Below the pieces are notes generated by a model. It had not been told where the DNA came from. It searched no databases and saw nothing but the letters and a program-made list of their open reading frames with translations. Both the position numbers and the translations under genes were made by a program. From contig MARA01000002.1 of the NCBI GenBank assembly GCA_001792895.1, positions 1,736,001 to 1,800,000 of the forward strand: a DNA stretch of 64,000 nt, in the 5' to 3' direction. Positions 12,100 to 23,022 of this stretch are shown piece after piece (the first letter of the stretch is position 1; the number at the start of each line of letters is the position of its first letter). This DNA is from Lentinus brumalis. Its lineage: Eukaryota; Basidiomycota; Agaricomycetes; Polyporales; Polyporaceae.

Positions 12100-14520
12100 T
12101 CACTTCTTCGCCAGGATGATCGCAGTGCGCGACGGGATATACACCTGCAACGCATTCTGTCTCAGACCATATTCCTCTTCTGCAGCACTCCCAGGCACAC
12201 TCACCTGCGTGAAGTTCCGCCGCCCGTTCCACTCCATCGGCGTCGTGAAGTACGATCCTCCGGGCACCACGTTCTCGAAGCCCCCGAAGCGCTTCTCGTC
12301 CGTGCTCAGGACGATCGTGTACTCACCCGGCTCCTCGACGCCGACGCGGTAGTCCGTGAACGAGTTCGTTGGGTGGAAGTTGAAGATGAAGAGGAGCCCG
12401 GCGCGCTCGTAAACGATGACCTTGTCTCCCTCGTGCTTTAGCGAGACGTATGCAGGGTCGGCGCTCAGCCAGTGGTACTTCTCCTCGGTGTGGTTCATGG
12501 CCTTGTCGAACTCGTTGAGGTACCTGTACCGGAGGAGGGGATCGTCGACGACGTTCCACTGCCGACGGGCGTACTGGAAGGAGTTGCCGTTGCCTTCACG
12601 AGGGAAGTCCAGCCACTGAATGCAAGCATGTAAGTCGAGCACAATCAACGAAAAGCCGGATTACTTACCTCGGGATGTCCGAATTCGTTGCCTTCGAAGT
12701 TGAGGTAGCCTTCGCCACCAAGGGAATGCACAAGAAGCCTAGTTAGACGCGCTTCAGTCAGCTTCACAAAGAGAGAACCCCTCCCGAACCTACCTAATCA
12801 TCTTGTGCAGCGCAATGCCTCTCGCAATAATGGGCGTGTACTCCGTCAGGTCTGACATGTTTGTGTACATCTCCTTGTCCATGAGCCAGAACGCGAGCGT
12901 CTTGTCGCCGACAAGGGCCTGATCGTGACTCTCCGCGTATGCGATGCTCCTCTCGCCATAACGCCTGTTCGTGAGCGTGTGTACGATGTTGCCTATATCC
13001 CACTCATCGTCTCTCTTGTGCTTGAGCAGCTTGATCCACATGTCGGGAATAGCCATGGAAAGGCGGTAGTCGAACCCAACGCCGCCCTTGGGGACCGGCG
13101 CACACAGGAGTGGCATACCGGAGACATCCTCTGCGATGGTGATGGTGCTGGGATACAGGGTGTGCATAGCGTCGTTGGCCTGGGTATGGCCAGTCAGTGC
13201 GGTACAAAGACGACAATATAGCAGGCACGCACAAGCATAAGGTAGACAATTGCCTCCAAGTCGGCGGATTCGCCAAAGTACTCATGGTATCCGCCGGAGA
13301 AGCCAGCACCGATACCGTGATGATGGTACATCATGCTCGTCACACCGTCGAAGCGGAAGCCATCGAACTGGTACTCATCCATCCAGAAGCGCAGGTTGGA
13401 GAGCAAGAAGCGAAGAACTTCATGGTGTCCATAGTTGAACAAGCGGCTGTCCCAGAGCTCATGGCGTCCGCGGGCGCCCTCGTGGAAGTAGAGGTGGTCA
13501 GTCCCGTCGAACTCATTGATGCCGTCAAGGACGTTCTTGCATGCGTGCGAGTGGACGATGTCGAGGAGAACTGTGAGGCCCATCCCGTGCGCGGTATCAA
13601 CGAGCTCCTTGAGCTCCTCAGGCGTACCGTACCGAGAGCTGGCCGCGAAGAAACTGGTGACTTGATATCCGAAGGCTATAGTTGCGCGTAGTATGAGCGT
13701 CCGTTTGGAATGCAATATCAGGACACTCACAAGCGTAGTATGCATGTTCCATGACCGCCATCAACTGGATGGTGTTGTAACCCAAGTCCCGGATTCGAGG
13801 TAGGATGTTCTGAGTGAACTCCTTGTAGGTGCCGACGCGGTGCTCGCTAGTCGAGATACCAACGTGGGCCTCGTATATGCGGACGCTCTTCGGCTGAGGC
13901 GGGCGGGCGTTCTTGAACTTGTATACCTGTTCCGGAGGTGGATTCCAGAAGCGCGCATCGTATACGGGGGAGACGGAGAGGTCCTGAGTGACGCGTCGAA
14001 TCCAAGCTGGAAGTCTGTCGATGCGTTCCCCAGATGGGAGGATCATGGAAATCTGGAGGACGCTCTAAACTCTGTCGAGCAGCATGAAGCGCGCGACGCA
14101 CCTTAATCTTCGAGTCGTGCGGGATAGCGCATTGGCCGTCCTTCGGGGGAATAGTGATTTCCCATACACCAAACTGGTCCTTGGTCATTGGGTGGGATAT
14201 TCTGTTCCAGTTGTCTAGCAGTACCAATATCAGGAAGCGTTGAATCGAGACGGCGACATGGCACTTACTGAAGTCCCCAGTCAAGACGGCCTCGCGCGCG
14301 TTGGGTGCCCACTCGCGGTAGGTCACTGTGCCATCCTCCGCGACATTGAGACCGAACTTGAGGTATCCTTTGGTGAACTTGTCGTATCCCCCTCGATCTC
14401 GTCGATGGTGTCTTTCCACTTCCTGAAGAGGTTGTGGCGATGAATAATGTGGGGGACGTTCTTCTCGAGCCACGGGTCGACAGCGAGGACGGTCTTCTCG
14501 TCGAGGGGCGGGGTGGGCAT
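12100..14520 (-). CDS. GBE1: 1,4-alpha-glucan (glycogen) branching enzyme, one apparent frameshift
   Basis: Exons 5' to 3': 14520-14269, 14214-14102, 14052-13731, 13675-13233, 13179-12794, 12738-12669, 12615-12100. The enzyme transfers alpha-1,4-glucan segments to make alpha-1,6 branches in glycogen, in the cytosol. Seen: N-terminal CBM48 region ([11 protein letters not shown]), then the GH13 barrel with LLDIVHSHA, nucleophile Asp339 in DGFRFDG, acid/base Glu394 in IAEDVSG and YAESHDQ, then the all-beta C-terminal domain. The spliced length is 2102 nt, one short of 701 codons. In exon 1 the frame breaks at a G run (14389-14393), where IEGGYDKF needs one more G. Numbering assumes that base. 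No intron signal explains the break. Transcribed away from the gene at 14840. Confidence 0.95.
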
Positions 14521-14839
14521 GCTGGCGATGGATGTCGGGAGGGTGGAGAGGGAAGAGCGAAGGTGGGGAGCAGAGACGGAGCAGGCCCTTCTGTGTTTTT
14601 GGCCCGTCTAGACCAATTGGGGGCATTGATTGGGGACGCGTCTTGCCCAAAGACGTCACCGGTCACGTGTGCGTACCTCAGATCCCGCGGAGTATCCCCG
14701 GACCCCGGTGCAACCTCGCGTGCGGGGAACGCAGCCGCGACGCTCGTCGTTCTCCTTGCGTCCTCTCTCCCACCACCAAGTACACACTGGTGCTCGCTGC
14801 TCCCGGCCGATGCGCGCACGCTAAGGCCGCACTTCCGCC
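14521..14839. promoter_or_regulatory. Bidirectional promoter region
   Basis: The 319 nt between divergent start codons of the branching enzyme (-) and the transmembrane spermidine-synthase-like gene (+) must contain both promoters. I see no clear TATA box. This is inferred from gene orientation only. Confidence 0.5.
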
Positions 14840-17049
14840 ATGTCTTCCCGCCTCCCGCCCCCGCCGCCCAGCGCGAACACGTTCCACGTCGCCCTCACCA
14901 GAGTCGCCGCGATCGGTGTCCTCCTTGGCCTCTCTCTCGTCACGTGGGCGTACCGTCGCGCACTCGAACCGCAATATGGCTCAGCACCAGCGTCGCTCCA
15001 TCTCGGCAAGGTCGTATGGTCTGCCTCTATCCTCGGCAGCTTCGCGCCAACCGTGCCAGTAGGCAGAGCAACTCTGGGGCTTGCGTTGCTGCTCTATGCG
15101 CTACCCAACGCGACGTACTACGTTGCTGCGTATACAGCAAGGCTGGGAGATCCGATTTGGGGCCCTGTCGCGACACATCTCATCGTCCTGCTCCCTGTCC
15201 TCTCGCTCGGAGTAGCCATAGTCAAGGCGTTGCAGGTCTGTCCATGTTCATCCCGTCTGCTGCCTTGTCTTCATACGTACCACCTGCCCTAGGAAGCACC
15301 GTATAACAAGGAAGATGTGTCTGCTCCGCAGTCCAGCATTACGCTGCCCGTATGCGCGACAGCAATCAACTCCTTGCAAGGTCTTTGGCCTTCAGTCCCA
15401 TACATTGCAACGCTTCCCGATAGCCAAATCGTGAGTTCACCGCGGCTTTACTGGCTCGATCCCTTATGATCATCGCAGTTCCTCCAAGCGGGTACCGCCG
15501 TTGCATCGCTTTGGGCTATTGCGCCCTTCCTCCCAATGTTACCCCGCCGCGACCGATCAGGCCGCTCACTGCAGCCCCTGCCACGCCGGAGCCCAAAGGG
15601 AAGCAGAAGAAAGGAACTCCTAAGAAGTCTGAGCTTGCACCTCCTCCGCCGACGATCCCTAAACACAATGTCCCCGCGCCTGGAGGTTCAAGCAAACTCC
15701 GTGTAGCGCTTCTCCCTCTTCTGCCCTTCTTGACATCCACTGTTCTCCGTCCGGCGACCCTGCCTCATCCACTTCTTGAGCCATACAACCATCCCTCCCA
15801 TCCTCTGCGTATTTTGTACTCAGTCGACTCCATCTACTCTGGTGTGGTAGTAGTCGGGGAAACGACGGCCGCGGACCCCAACGTGCCTGGCAACATTGAC
15901 CACTTGCGCTATCTTCGAGCTGGACATTCGCTGCTGGGTGGTGTCTGGGTCGGCCCAAAGGCTCAGGCATGGGATCCCGAACTTCTTCTGGAAGATGAAG
16001 CCGGCCAGAAGCTCGGAGACACCATATACAGCGCGTTCGTCGTGCAAGAAGCCGCCTTGTTGGCGAAGAAGCAGCCTAAGAATGCCCTTATCATGTGCGT
16101 TCTGCTTCCAGCACCGACGATCTCTCGGGTTTCTGGCCTAGGGCGAAAGTAGCTGACGATCCGCGACAGCGGTCTTGGTACAGGGATCGCGGCAACCTCT
16201 TTCATGCGCCATGGGATTGAGACCACTCTGGTGGAGATCGACCCGGCCGTGTACGATGCAGCCAAGCGATTCTTCGGGCTCCCCGCTCCCCCTCCAGAGA
16301 GGTTGGTCCTCCAGGATGCGAAGACTTGGGTACACAATCGGAGTGTCACAGTGAGGAGCGGCTCTAGAGAAACAGATGATTCCAAGAGCTCCCTCTTACC
16401 CACGTTTGAACGGTTTGACGTCGTCGTCCATGACTGTTTCTCTGGAGGAAGTGTTCCGGCGCACTTGTATACCCAGTCGTTCTGGCGAGATTTGAAGGAC
16501 ATCGTGACGCCTGACGCGGTCGTTGCAGTGGTGAGCCAGGACTGAGACCACGATGTAAATTGTCTAACGCATTCTGCAGAACTTCGCGGGTCCTTGAACT
16601 CAAAATCTGCGAAAGCAATTATCCTCACGCTACGGTCTGTCTTCCCGCAATGTCGCGCATTCTACGACGCCTTGGAGGCGCACGGAGACATCAACAACGA
16701 GTTCGTCAATTGGGTTCGTGCAGGCGATGCTACCATACCATGGCGGTCTTCTGATTCATTCTCCTGACAGGTGTTCTTCTGTACGCCATCGACAAATGCC
16801 CTTGAGTTCCGTCGAGCCACGCAGTCCGACTTCCTCGGATCGTACCTCCGTCGTCATGTCCTCACTAGCCTCAGCGAACATGAAGGAGACATCTCGACGA
16901 TTGGTGACGACATTCCAGAAGATAAACGCGAGCAGTTCATCCTGAAGGACATGGTGAATCCGTTGGCGGATTGGCAGCAGAAGGAAGCCATCAAGCATTG
17001 GAAGATCATGCGGGGTGTGCTGCCCGACGTGGTCTGGGAGACCTACTGA
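14840..17049 (+). CDS. Transmembrane protein with spermidine-synthase-like (SAM-fold) domain
   Basis: Exons 14840-15235, 15293-15430, 15479-16094, 16170-16530, 16580-16713, 16771-17049. The N-terminal third has several hydrophobic helices (for example VALTRVAAIGVLLGLSLV, HLIVLLPVLSLGV). The C-terminal half has the Rossmann-like nucleotide-binding signature IIGLGTGIAATSF followed by VEIDPAVYDAA, as in spermidine/spermine synthases and SAM-dependent methyltransferases. The fold is clear but the reaction is not. Two frame problems occur: near 15492-15574 (either an 83-nt intron with a weak GTACCG donor, or a lost base) and near 16588-16596, where NFAG and SLNSKSA are in different frames. The spliced total is 1924 nt, two short of 642 codons. 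Divergent from the branching enzyme. Confidence 0.8.
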
Positions 17050-17296
17050 AAGACGTAGTGTATTTGTAGCCTCTGTTGTCCTCGCTTTGTCTCGTCTTTC
17101 GCAACCAAAGACTCAGCTCCGTGCTACTGTGATTCACGCTGGTCACGTGCGAAGACGCGTCAATGAAGCGACGCGCGCCTTACGCGAAGCGCGTTATCCG
17201 TCCTGAGCTGGTCCGTTTCTGAGCACTGTCTGTGGTCTCGTCCTCCACAGCTGTGTACAAAGAACTTGGAACGGAATCACCCATTACGACTTCACG

Positions 17297-19743
17297 ATGT
17301 CGACGTCGCGACCGGGCTCTATCTCTAACTCTCCTGGACGGCCGTCCCCACTTTCCCGCCCGCATTGGCCGTGGTCGACGTACACGCACCGGTCGTCACC
17401 TTCCTCCCATTCAATCCATTCTTCCAGCAGCTCTGTGCATAGCGCACAAACCTGGGACTCTAGAGCTTCTACCGCTATGTCCAGCCCGAGCACTATTCTT
17501 TTGTCTGCGGGGCCGGGAGGCACTTCCACGCGGGCCGCGGGCGTGAGCAACCATAACGCGATGGCTGAGGATACTACGACCAGGCAGTGGAACTTCCATG
17601 TGAGTGGCGCATATTAATGAGCGGCTGGACGTTTGGCTTATGAATGTGACTTCGTGTGTAGGCCTTTGAGTGGGTTGTGCGTGATGTGAGCAGACTGAAA
17701 GACCACATTGAGGGAACTCCCGTCAGCGAAGGAGAGGCACCTCCCGAGGAGGTTGACGACGACGAGTTCGAGGTGCTCAGGGAGTCACCAGATTTCGGAG
17801 AGGGCAAGTTCAAACTCGAGATATGTACGTGCTCCGCACTGGTTCATTGCGAGGACAGTACAGTAACCGTGGTACCGCAGCTAAGACTACCTTGATTGAA
17901 CCGGAGGGTTCTTCTGACTCTACAACTCCTCTAATCCGTACACATCCTCAGACGCTGTCGGCATACATCACATCCATGGCGATTGACTTCGCACATACGA
18001 CGCACGAGACGTCCGCGTCAATGTTTGCGGCGATCAAGTGCCAGGACGACCGTGTCGGCGAGCGCGGTGCCCGCGCCGACTGGGTCTGGGAGCACTGGCA
18101 GAACAACTGGGTCTTTCGCCAGGGTAGCGAGGTCTGGGGTGAGTGGCATGATATATAGAATGCAGCGCCGTGATGCTGACGTCCTGGCAATGTGTCGCAG
18201 AATGTCCGCTGCCTCCTCTGTCTGTCCTGCTTGAGAACCCGAGAATCAAGGAGACAGACTCCTTCGTCATTTGTGTACAGATGCACTCTCCGGTAGGGCC
18301 GTTCTACCCTCAGCAGCCGTCGGCTTATTACGTTCCTCGAGACTTGCTCGAAGGTCTCGAGGCATCCCTGGACAATCCAAGTGTGTACACGTCGTTGATT
18401 ATCAGAGAGACATGTGATCTAACTTCTCATAGATACCGGTGACGTTCAATTCGTCTGCCTTGAGCGCACAAACCAGCAGGACCATGACTCCTCGAGCTCT
18501 TTGACCGCCACTGCCACCGCCACGTCGCCCGTCAGCCCTCGCTCATCGTCATCTTCTCAGTCTCAGTCATCGCCACAAACGATTGCACGAAAGCGCATCA
18601 TATACGCCCATTCTGATATCTTGATCAGGCGGTCAGAGTACTTTGCCACTATGCTCAGCTCGTCCTTCGCCGAGACCGCCCTCCTCCATGGCGAACGCAA
18701 AGTCTATACGATCGTCGTGGAGGAAGCCGACTTCACCACTATCTACTGGCTGTTGAAGTGGGTCTACGCGAACTGGCTACTCTTCCGCAAGGAGGACGAC
18801 CCCAGGCAGGCCATCGACGGCATCGGTGCAGGCTGGAGTGCACGCGACTTCTGCTCGCCAGGCGTCGCTGACGAATGGGGATGGAAGGTCTTCCCCAAGG
18901 GCGGCTCATCTGACGGTCACGGCGGTAGTTTCAGCGACGCAAGGAGCGTCACTAGCGGAGCGAGTGGGAGGTCTACCGGCGAGATCATACACGAGAAGCC
19001 GAAAGCAGGGCCTTCGACCAATTCTGCTATGCGGAGCAGCGGTGCTGGTCCGCCAAAGACACAACCATCCTCCTCGACTCGGTCGCCAACTACCCCTCGC
19101 CGTCCATCGCACGGACCGTCAACTGGGGCTACCACGGGGCTGAACATCCCGATGTCTAACCCGACACCTCCATCCACGTCCCGTGGCTCGAAGCCCGTGC
19201 CCGTGCCGCTCTCACCCTCTGGCCCACACTATCCGCACAGTGCACATAAGCAGCGAGCCCGGCCGTCAATGTCCAGCATAGATCCCCACGTGCATCCTAC
19301 ACCCCAGCCTCAGCCCGCATCTGCCTTGGCGATGTACCAGATCGCACATCGGTATGCGATGCCGGGACTTAGTCTGCTTGCCCTTGAGCATATCGTGTCG
19401 ACGATCACGCCACAGTCTAGCTTCGCGGTGCTCCTTGCCTCGTCCACCTGGGAGGAGCTCCATTCGCTCATTGAGGTACGCCCAGTTGTTGGCCGTGTTG
19501 TGCTTGATTACAATTGGTTTCTGGCAGGACTACGTGGTGGACAAATGGGACGAAGTGTCTGTCTCCGATGAGTTCGAGCAATGCTGCCAAGAGGTGGCAA
19601 GCGGAGAGTACGTCGCGACACACGGTCTCGTTGAGCATTACTGACCGACGGTTCGTAGGTGGGGACCTGAGGGTGGGAAGACCCTCATGGCCCTCTTCAG
19701 GCGACTGCGGTCTCCGAGCGCTATGAGTTATATACGGAACTAG
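17297..19743 (+). CDS. BTB/POZ domain protein with MATH-like N-terminal half
   Basis: Exons 17297-17599, 17662-17824, 17881-18138, 18201-18380, 18433-19475, 19528-19607, 19659-19743 give 2112 nt (703 aa). A Ser-rich leader of about 95 residues precedes a beta-rich region (WNFHAFEWVV ... WEHWQNNWVF ... ECPLPPLSVLL) that resembles a MATH domain. A BTB segment follows: RKRIIYAHSDILIRRSEYF, TIVVEEADF. About 180 disordered residues then separate it from the helical BTB tail (YQIAHRYAMPGLSLLALEHI). MATH-BTB proteins typically act as Cullin-3 substrate adaptors. That role is family-based inference, because the MATH match is by pattern only. Confidence 0.8.
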
Positions 19744-20180
19744 AGGTCAAGCTGGTCGAGGCCTCGTCTGCGGTGTATATCTGGTATCTGGATCTATGGC
19801 CCATATGGGCAGTGTATGTATATGTGTATATCTCACGTTGGTGAATGACAGGACACTCGGATACTCGAATCTCATCCACACGTTGAACTTCAGCCTGTCA
19901 CACGCAAGTCTGCAAGGTTGAAACATTCATACGCGATCGCGTCTCACCACACTCATGAAGCCTCCCTAATCAGCCTTACCACCTGCTATCACTGCGAGCA
20001 TGAGGCTGCTCGTCGATGCAGGTACGTTTCCTATCACATCTCGATCACCGAGCATACATATATCGCCTGCTGTCATTTCTAGGTAGTATGTGCATGCACT
20101 AGTACTGTTCGCGATACTCTACAGATCGAAGGACGTCACAGGATCATCACAATCTCCTCTGCCCCTGCCTCTGACTCCGC
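19744..20180. other. Intergenic between convergent genes
   Basis: Contains the 3' flanks of the BTB gene (+) and the HMG-box-like gene (-). No additional gene seen. Confidence 0.5.
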
Positions 20181-20978
20181 CTAGAGCCGTGAAGCGTAAA
20201 CAGTCTGGATGGCGTCCACGTTAAGGGTAAGGCGGGGAAGGTTGGCATGCATGACCGTGTCATGGTCCTCTTCCGCAGCCTCATGAAGCACGGTAGCGGC
20301 GGCGTCAACTTCGAGCATTCCATGCTCTGCCGTGGTACCTGGTGAGACCTGACCCGCGCAGGTGTCGTTCCGTACGGGGGTGAAGAGTGACCCATCGAGG
20401 TCTTCTGAAAGCTCTGTGAGTGGAGATGCCCAAGCATCCTTTGAGAAGGACCGCCTTGCTGGCAATGTAATTGTAAGCCGAGGACGTCTGGGTCCCGCTT
20501 GGTCATCCACCTCCTCGTTCTCCCTTTCATCCTCATCTCCATCCTCTCCCTCTCCCTCCGCCTCACGGATATCAGGCACGGCCTCACTCGAGGATGACCC
20601 GATGCCGGTTCCGTCATCCTGGACCTCAATGTCTGGCCTCCCGACATCCTCCTCCTGGTGAGTGATGTGGGCAGGAGGCGGTGCTTGCGCGGACTTGCGT
20701 GCGGCTGCAGCCAGTTGCTGGAAATAGGGCTTTGTCGGTGCAGGCGCAGAGGCCCACGCCTGCTGGATGTAAACTTTAAGACTTTGGGGTACCCTCCTCC
20801 CTTCGATGCCCTTTTCCTTCAAGTCTCGCTGGATTTTCACGTGGAAGGCTTTCAGGAAGAGACTCCAGCTATTGATATTATATCTCGGGCGCTGCTGGGA
20901 GGAGGCGGCCCGTTTCCTGGCGGAGGTGGCGGGTTTCTTGGACGAGGGCGTGCTTGTGGCGGTAAATCTCGGCGCCAT
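20181..20978 (-). CDS. Small HMG-box-like protein
   Basis: Single open frame of 265 aa from the Met at 20978. The upstream Met at 21014 would add twelve hydrophobic residues. The basic N-terminus (KKPATSARKRAAS) precedes a stretch with the spacing of an HMG-box: YNINSWSLFLKAFH, then Arg/Lys-rich residues, IQQAWASA, and KPYFQQLAAAA. The C-terminal half is acidic (GEGEDGDEDEREN) and then Ser/Pro-rich, a layout seen in small chromatin-associated HMG proteins. The box is divergent, so DNA binding is inference. It could also be an orphan. Confidence 0.55.
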   Translation of the reverse strand: MAPRFTATSTPSSKKPATSARKRAASSQQRPRYNINSWSLFLKAFHVKIQRDLKEKGIEGRRVPQSLKVYIQQAWASAPAPTKPYFQQLAAAARKSAQAPPPAHITHQEEDVGRPDIEVQDDGTGIGSSSSEAVPDIREAEGEGEDGDEDERENEEVDDQAGPRRPRLTITLPARRSFSKDAWASPLTELSEDLDGSLFTPVRNDTCAGQVSPGTTAEHGMLEVDAAATVLHEAAEEDHDTVMHANLPRLTLNVDAIQTVYASRL

Positions 20979-21376
20979 GAGAGCGACAAGGAATGAGTGC
21001 AGCAGACCGTCCACGAGGCGAAGGGTGGAAAGGAGGGGAACCGTACAGTATTGTTGTACGTCTCACGATCGATATGGCATTCGGGTTATATACTTGTCCA
21101 TCGCCCTCGCTGAATGAAACATCTCAGCAACTGAGTTGTCCACAACGCACCATGCACACAGCCATACAAATGTATGATCATCTGCCCTGATGACACAAAA
21201 CATCGGCGGGGGCGGCGAACTCGCCTAGATCTGATCTAGCACCGATAATCTGAGCTCGCCTCAAATACCCAGGGACATTTCGGCCCACGCTGTTCACGTT
21301 GCGATTGCAAGAGACGTGCGCATCATGACGCTTGTTCTGATTCAACTATGAGTACATGAAGTGTCCGCTCGTCGTG
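20979..21376. other. Intergenic
   Basis: Lies between the HMG-box-like gene start and the 3' end of array member A. No gene seen. Confidence 0.5.
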
Positions 21377-22545
21377 TTACCAGCACCAGCCATCCGGATG
21401 ATCGAAGATACCTGTTCTGCCATTCTACAGTCGCCGCGCCTCAGATATGCCAATCCCCAGGTACGTAGATGACATACCTTGTCCTCACACACGGTGGGCC
21501 GGTCGTAATGTACGCCACCAATGGTGGCTGGCGAGGTGTTGCACATCGTATTCCAGTCATCGCCATTGTGAAGGTTCATCAAGCGGGATTCGTAGCGCTG
21601 AAAAGCCAATTTGAGTGAGCTGACATTCCTCAATGCCTGTCCGGGAACAAAGAAACTGACCCTCATCCCACTTCGACCTGGAGTGCAGCCCTATGGCAGA
21701 AACGAGCAGTCAGACTCAACCAAGTACCACGATATACCATGGCACACCTTGTCTTCCATTTTATCCCAGTAAGTCACACACTGAGATTCGTTCGTTCGTA
21801 CGAACCAGGTGGCCCAGACATTGCCGTGCTCCTGGTGAGGTATTGACGCTTCAGTCCTCACGTAGTTGTTCGAGGGACGAAGGATATCAGACTCACATTT
21901 CTCTCGCATTTGTCCGGGCTGTCGTACTGTGAGCCCTCGATCTGTATAGGCATGTCCTCGCACACTTCACGCCAGTTGAGATCTCCAGGTATATCCAGGA
22001 GGTCAGCACTGTAGGACTGACTTCCATACTCATGGCAGCCTCCGTTCTTCCAAGGCCCCTTCCAATGGACGCCCTGCCGCCTCCATTCGACATCCTTCCG
22101 ATGACGCTCCTCCTCCTCCCGGCGACGAGTCCATTCCTCTCCTTCTCGTGCCCATGCCTGACGCTCAGCCTCGACCATGTTCTTCCACGCCTCGCGCTTC
22201 GCCTCAACTTGCTCCTTCCACGATGCACGCCGGGTCGCGCTCTCGATAGGCTCGTGCTCTAGGTCCCGGAGCTCCTGTCGGTGATCCTGGCGTTCATGCG
22301 TCCACTGTATCGTCTCCTTCAGGTGGTCGACCCTTTCGCGCCGCCACAGCTCACGCGTCATCACCTTCTGGGCCGCTGGAACGTCATCCGCAAGGGTAGA
22401 AATGGAGTCAGGCCAGCGTTCTGGACGATGATGAGCGTGGCGAACAAGGAGAAGTTAGAACAAAAGGAAGCTGAGAATGCAGCGCACTTCCAGCACCTAT
22501 GGGCATTCAGAGGGGTGGTCTCCCCGGCCCATGTGTTTCAGTAGG
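21377..22545 (-). pseudogene. Array member A: Cys-rich stalked membrane protein, 5' end broken
   Basis: Exons 5' to 3': about 22545-21897, 21831-21748, 21690-21661, 21597-21478, 21424-21377. It is homologous to B (23023-24305) along its whole length. The coiled-coil stalk (charged, Trp-studded, about 22364-22070) and all Cys-rich ectodomain exons are intact: CEDMPIQIEG, CVTYWDK, a 30-nt exon GCTPGRSGMR, NLHNGDDW and YDRPTVCED. The N-terminal exon is damaged. The codon aligned with B's start is not ATG. A TGA replaces a Gly codon near 22535. The frame shifts at 22400-22402, where one extra T would restore SLADDV-like homology. An internal Met at 22364 opens the stalk but would give no membrane anchor. 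Either a recent pseudogene or a gene with an unseen 5' exon. Confidence 0.65.
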
Positions 22546-23022
22546 GCCCCGCCGAGCAGGAGGAATATACGGTCCCGTATGCGAGGTGATGAGAAACGAG
22601 TGGCAATGAGACTGAAGATCGTATACGCACATATGTCTAGTTGCGGCTCCAATGCCTCTCGCGACTCGACGGGAGACGGGAGGAAGAGGGCGTGGGCACG
22701 GACGGTCAGCAAACTTCCATGACGTGACCTACCGCAGCTACTTTCTGTCAAGTGCTCTGTGGATCCCAGCCGTTACGTATACGGCATGGCTGTTAGACTT
22801 CTCGTAACTCACTCTGTATGCAGGGAGCTCGGCCAAGAAAATCAACAGTCATTCTACAGTGCACGTTGTTGGGACACAGGTACAGCGAGATGAGAGACCG
22901 AACATAGAGATTTCCTCCAGGATGTCGCGAGGTAGTAACGAGTGCATTGCAGGGGGAGTCCGTGTGCACTCAGCTGCCAGTGAGCACCACCTCTGAGATC
23001 TGAGGGATGCAACTGGATGCAC
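22546..23022. other. Intergenic A/B, duplicated segment
   Basis: Upstream of A and downstream of B. The stretch 22765-22862 is clearly related to 24595-24698, which lies between B and C. Shared words include GTTACGTATA, CATGGCTGTT and CCAAGAAAATCAACAGTCA. No gene seen. Confidence 0.6.

Noticed and set aside
22530..22540. Selenocysteine reading of the TGA in array member A
   Set aside because: The paralogue has Gly there, the start codon is also missing, and selenoproteins are generally not expected in this fungal group.
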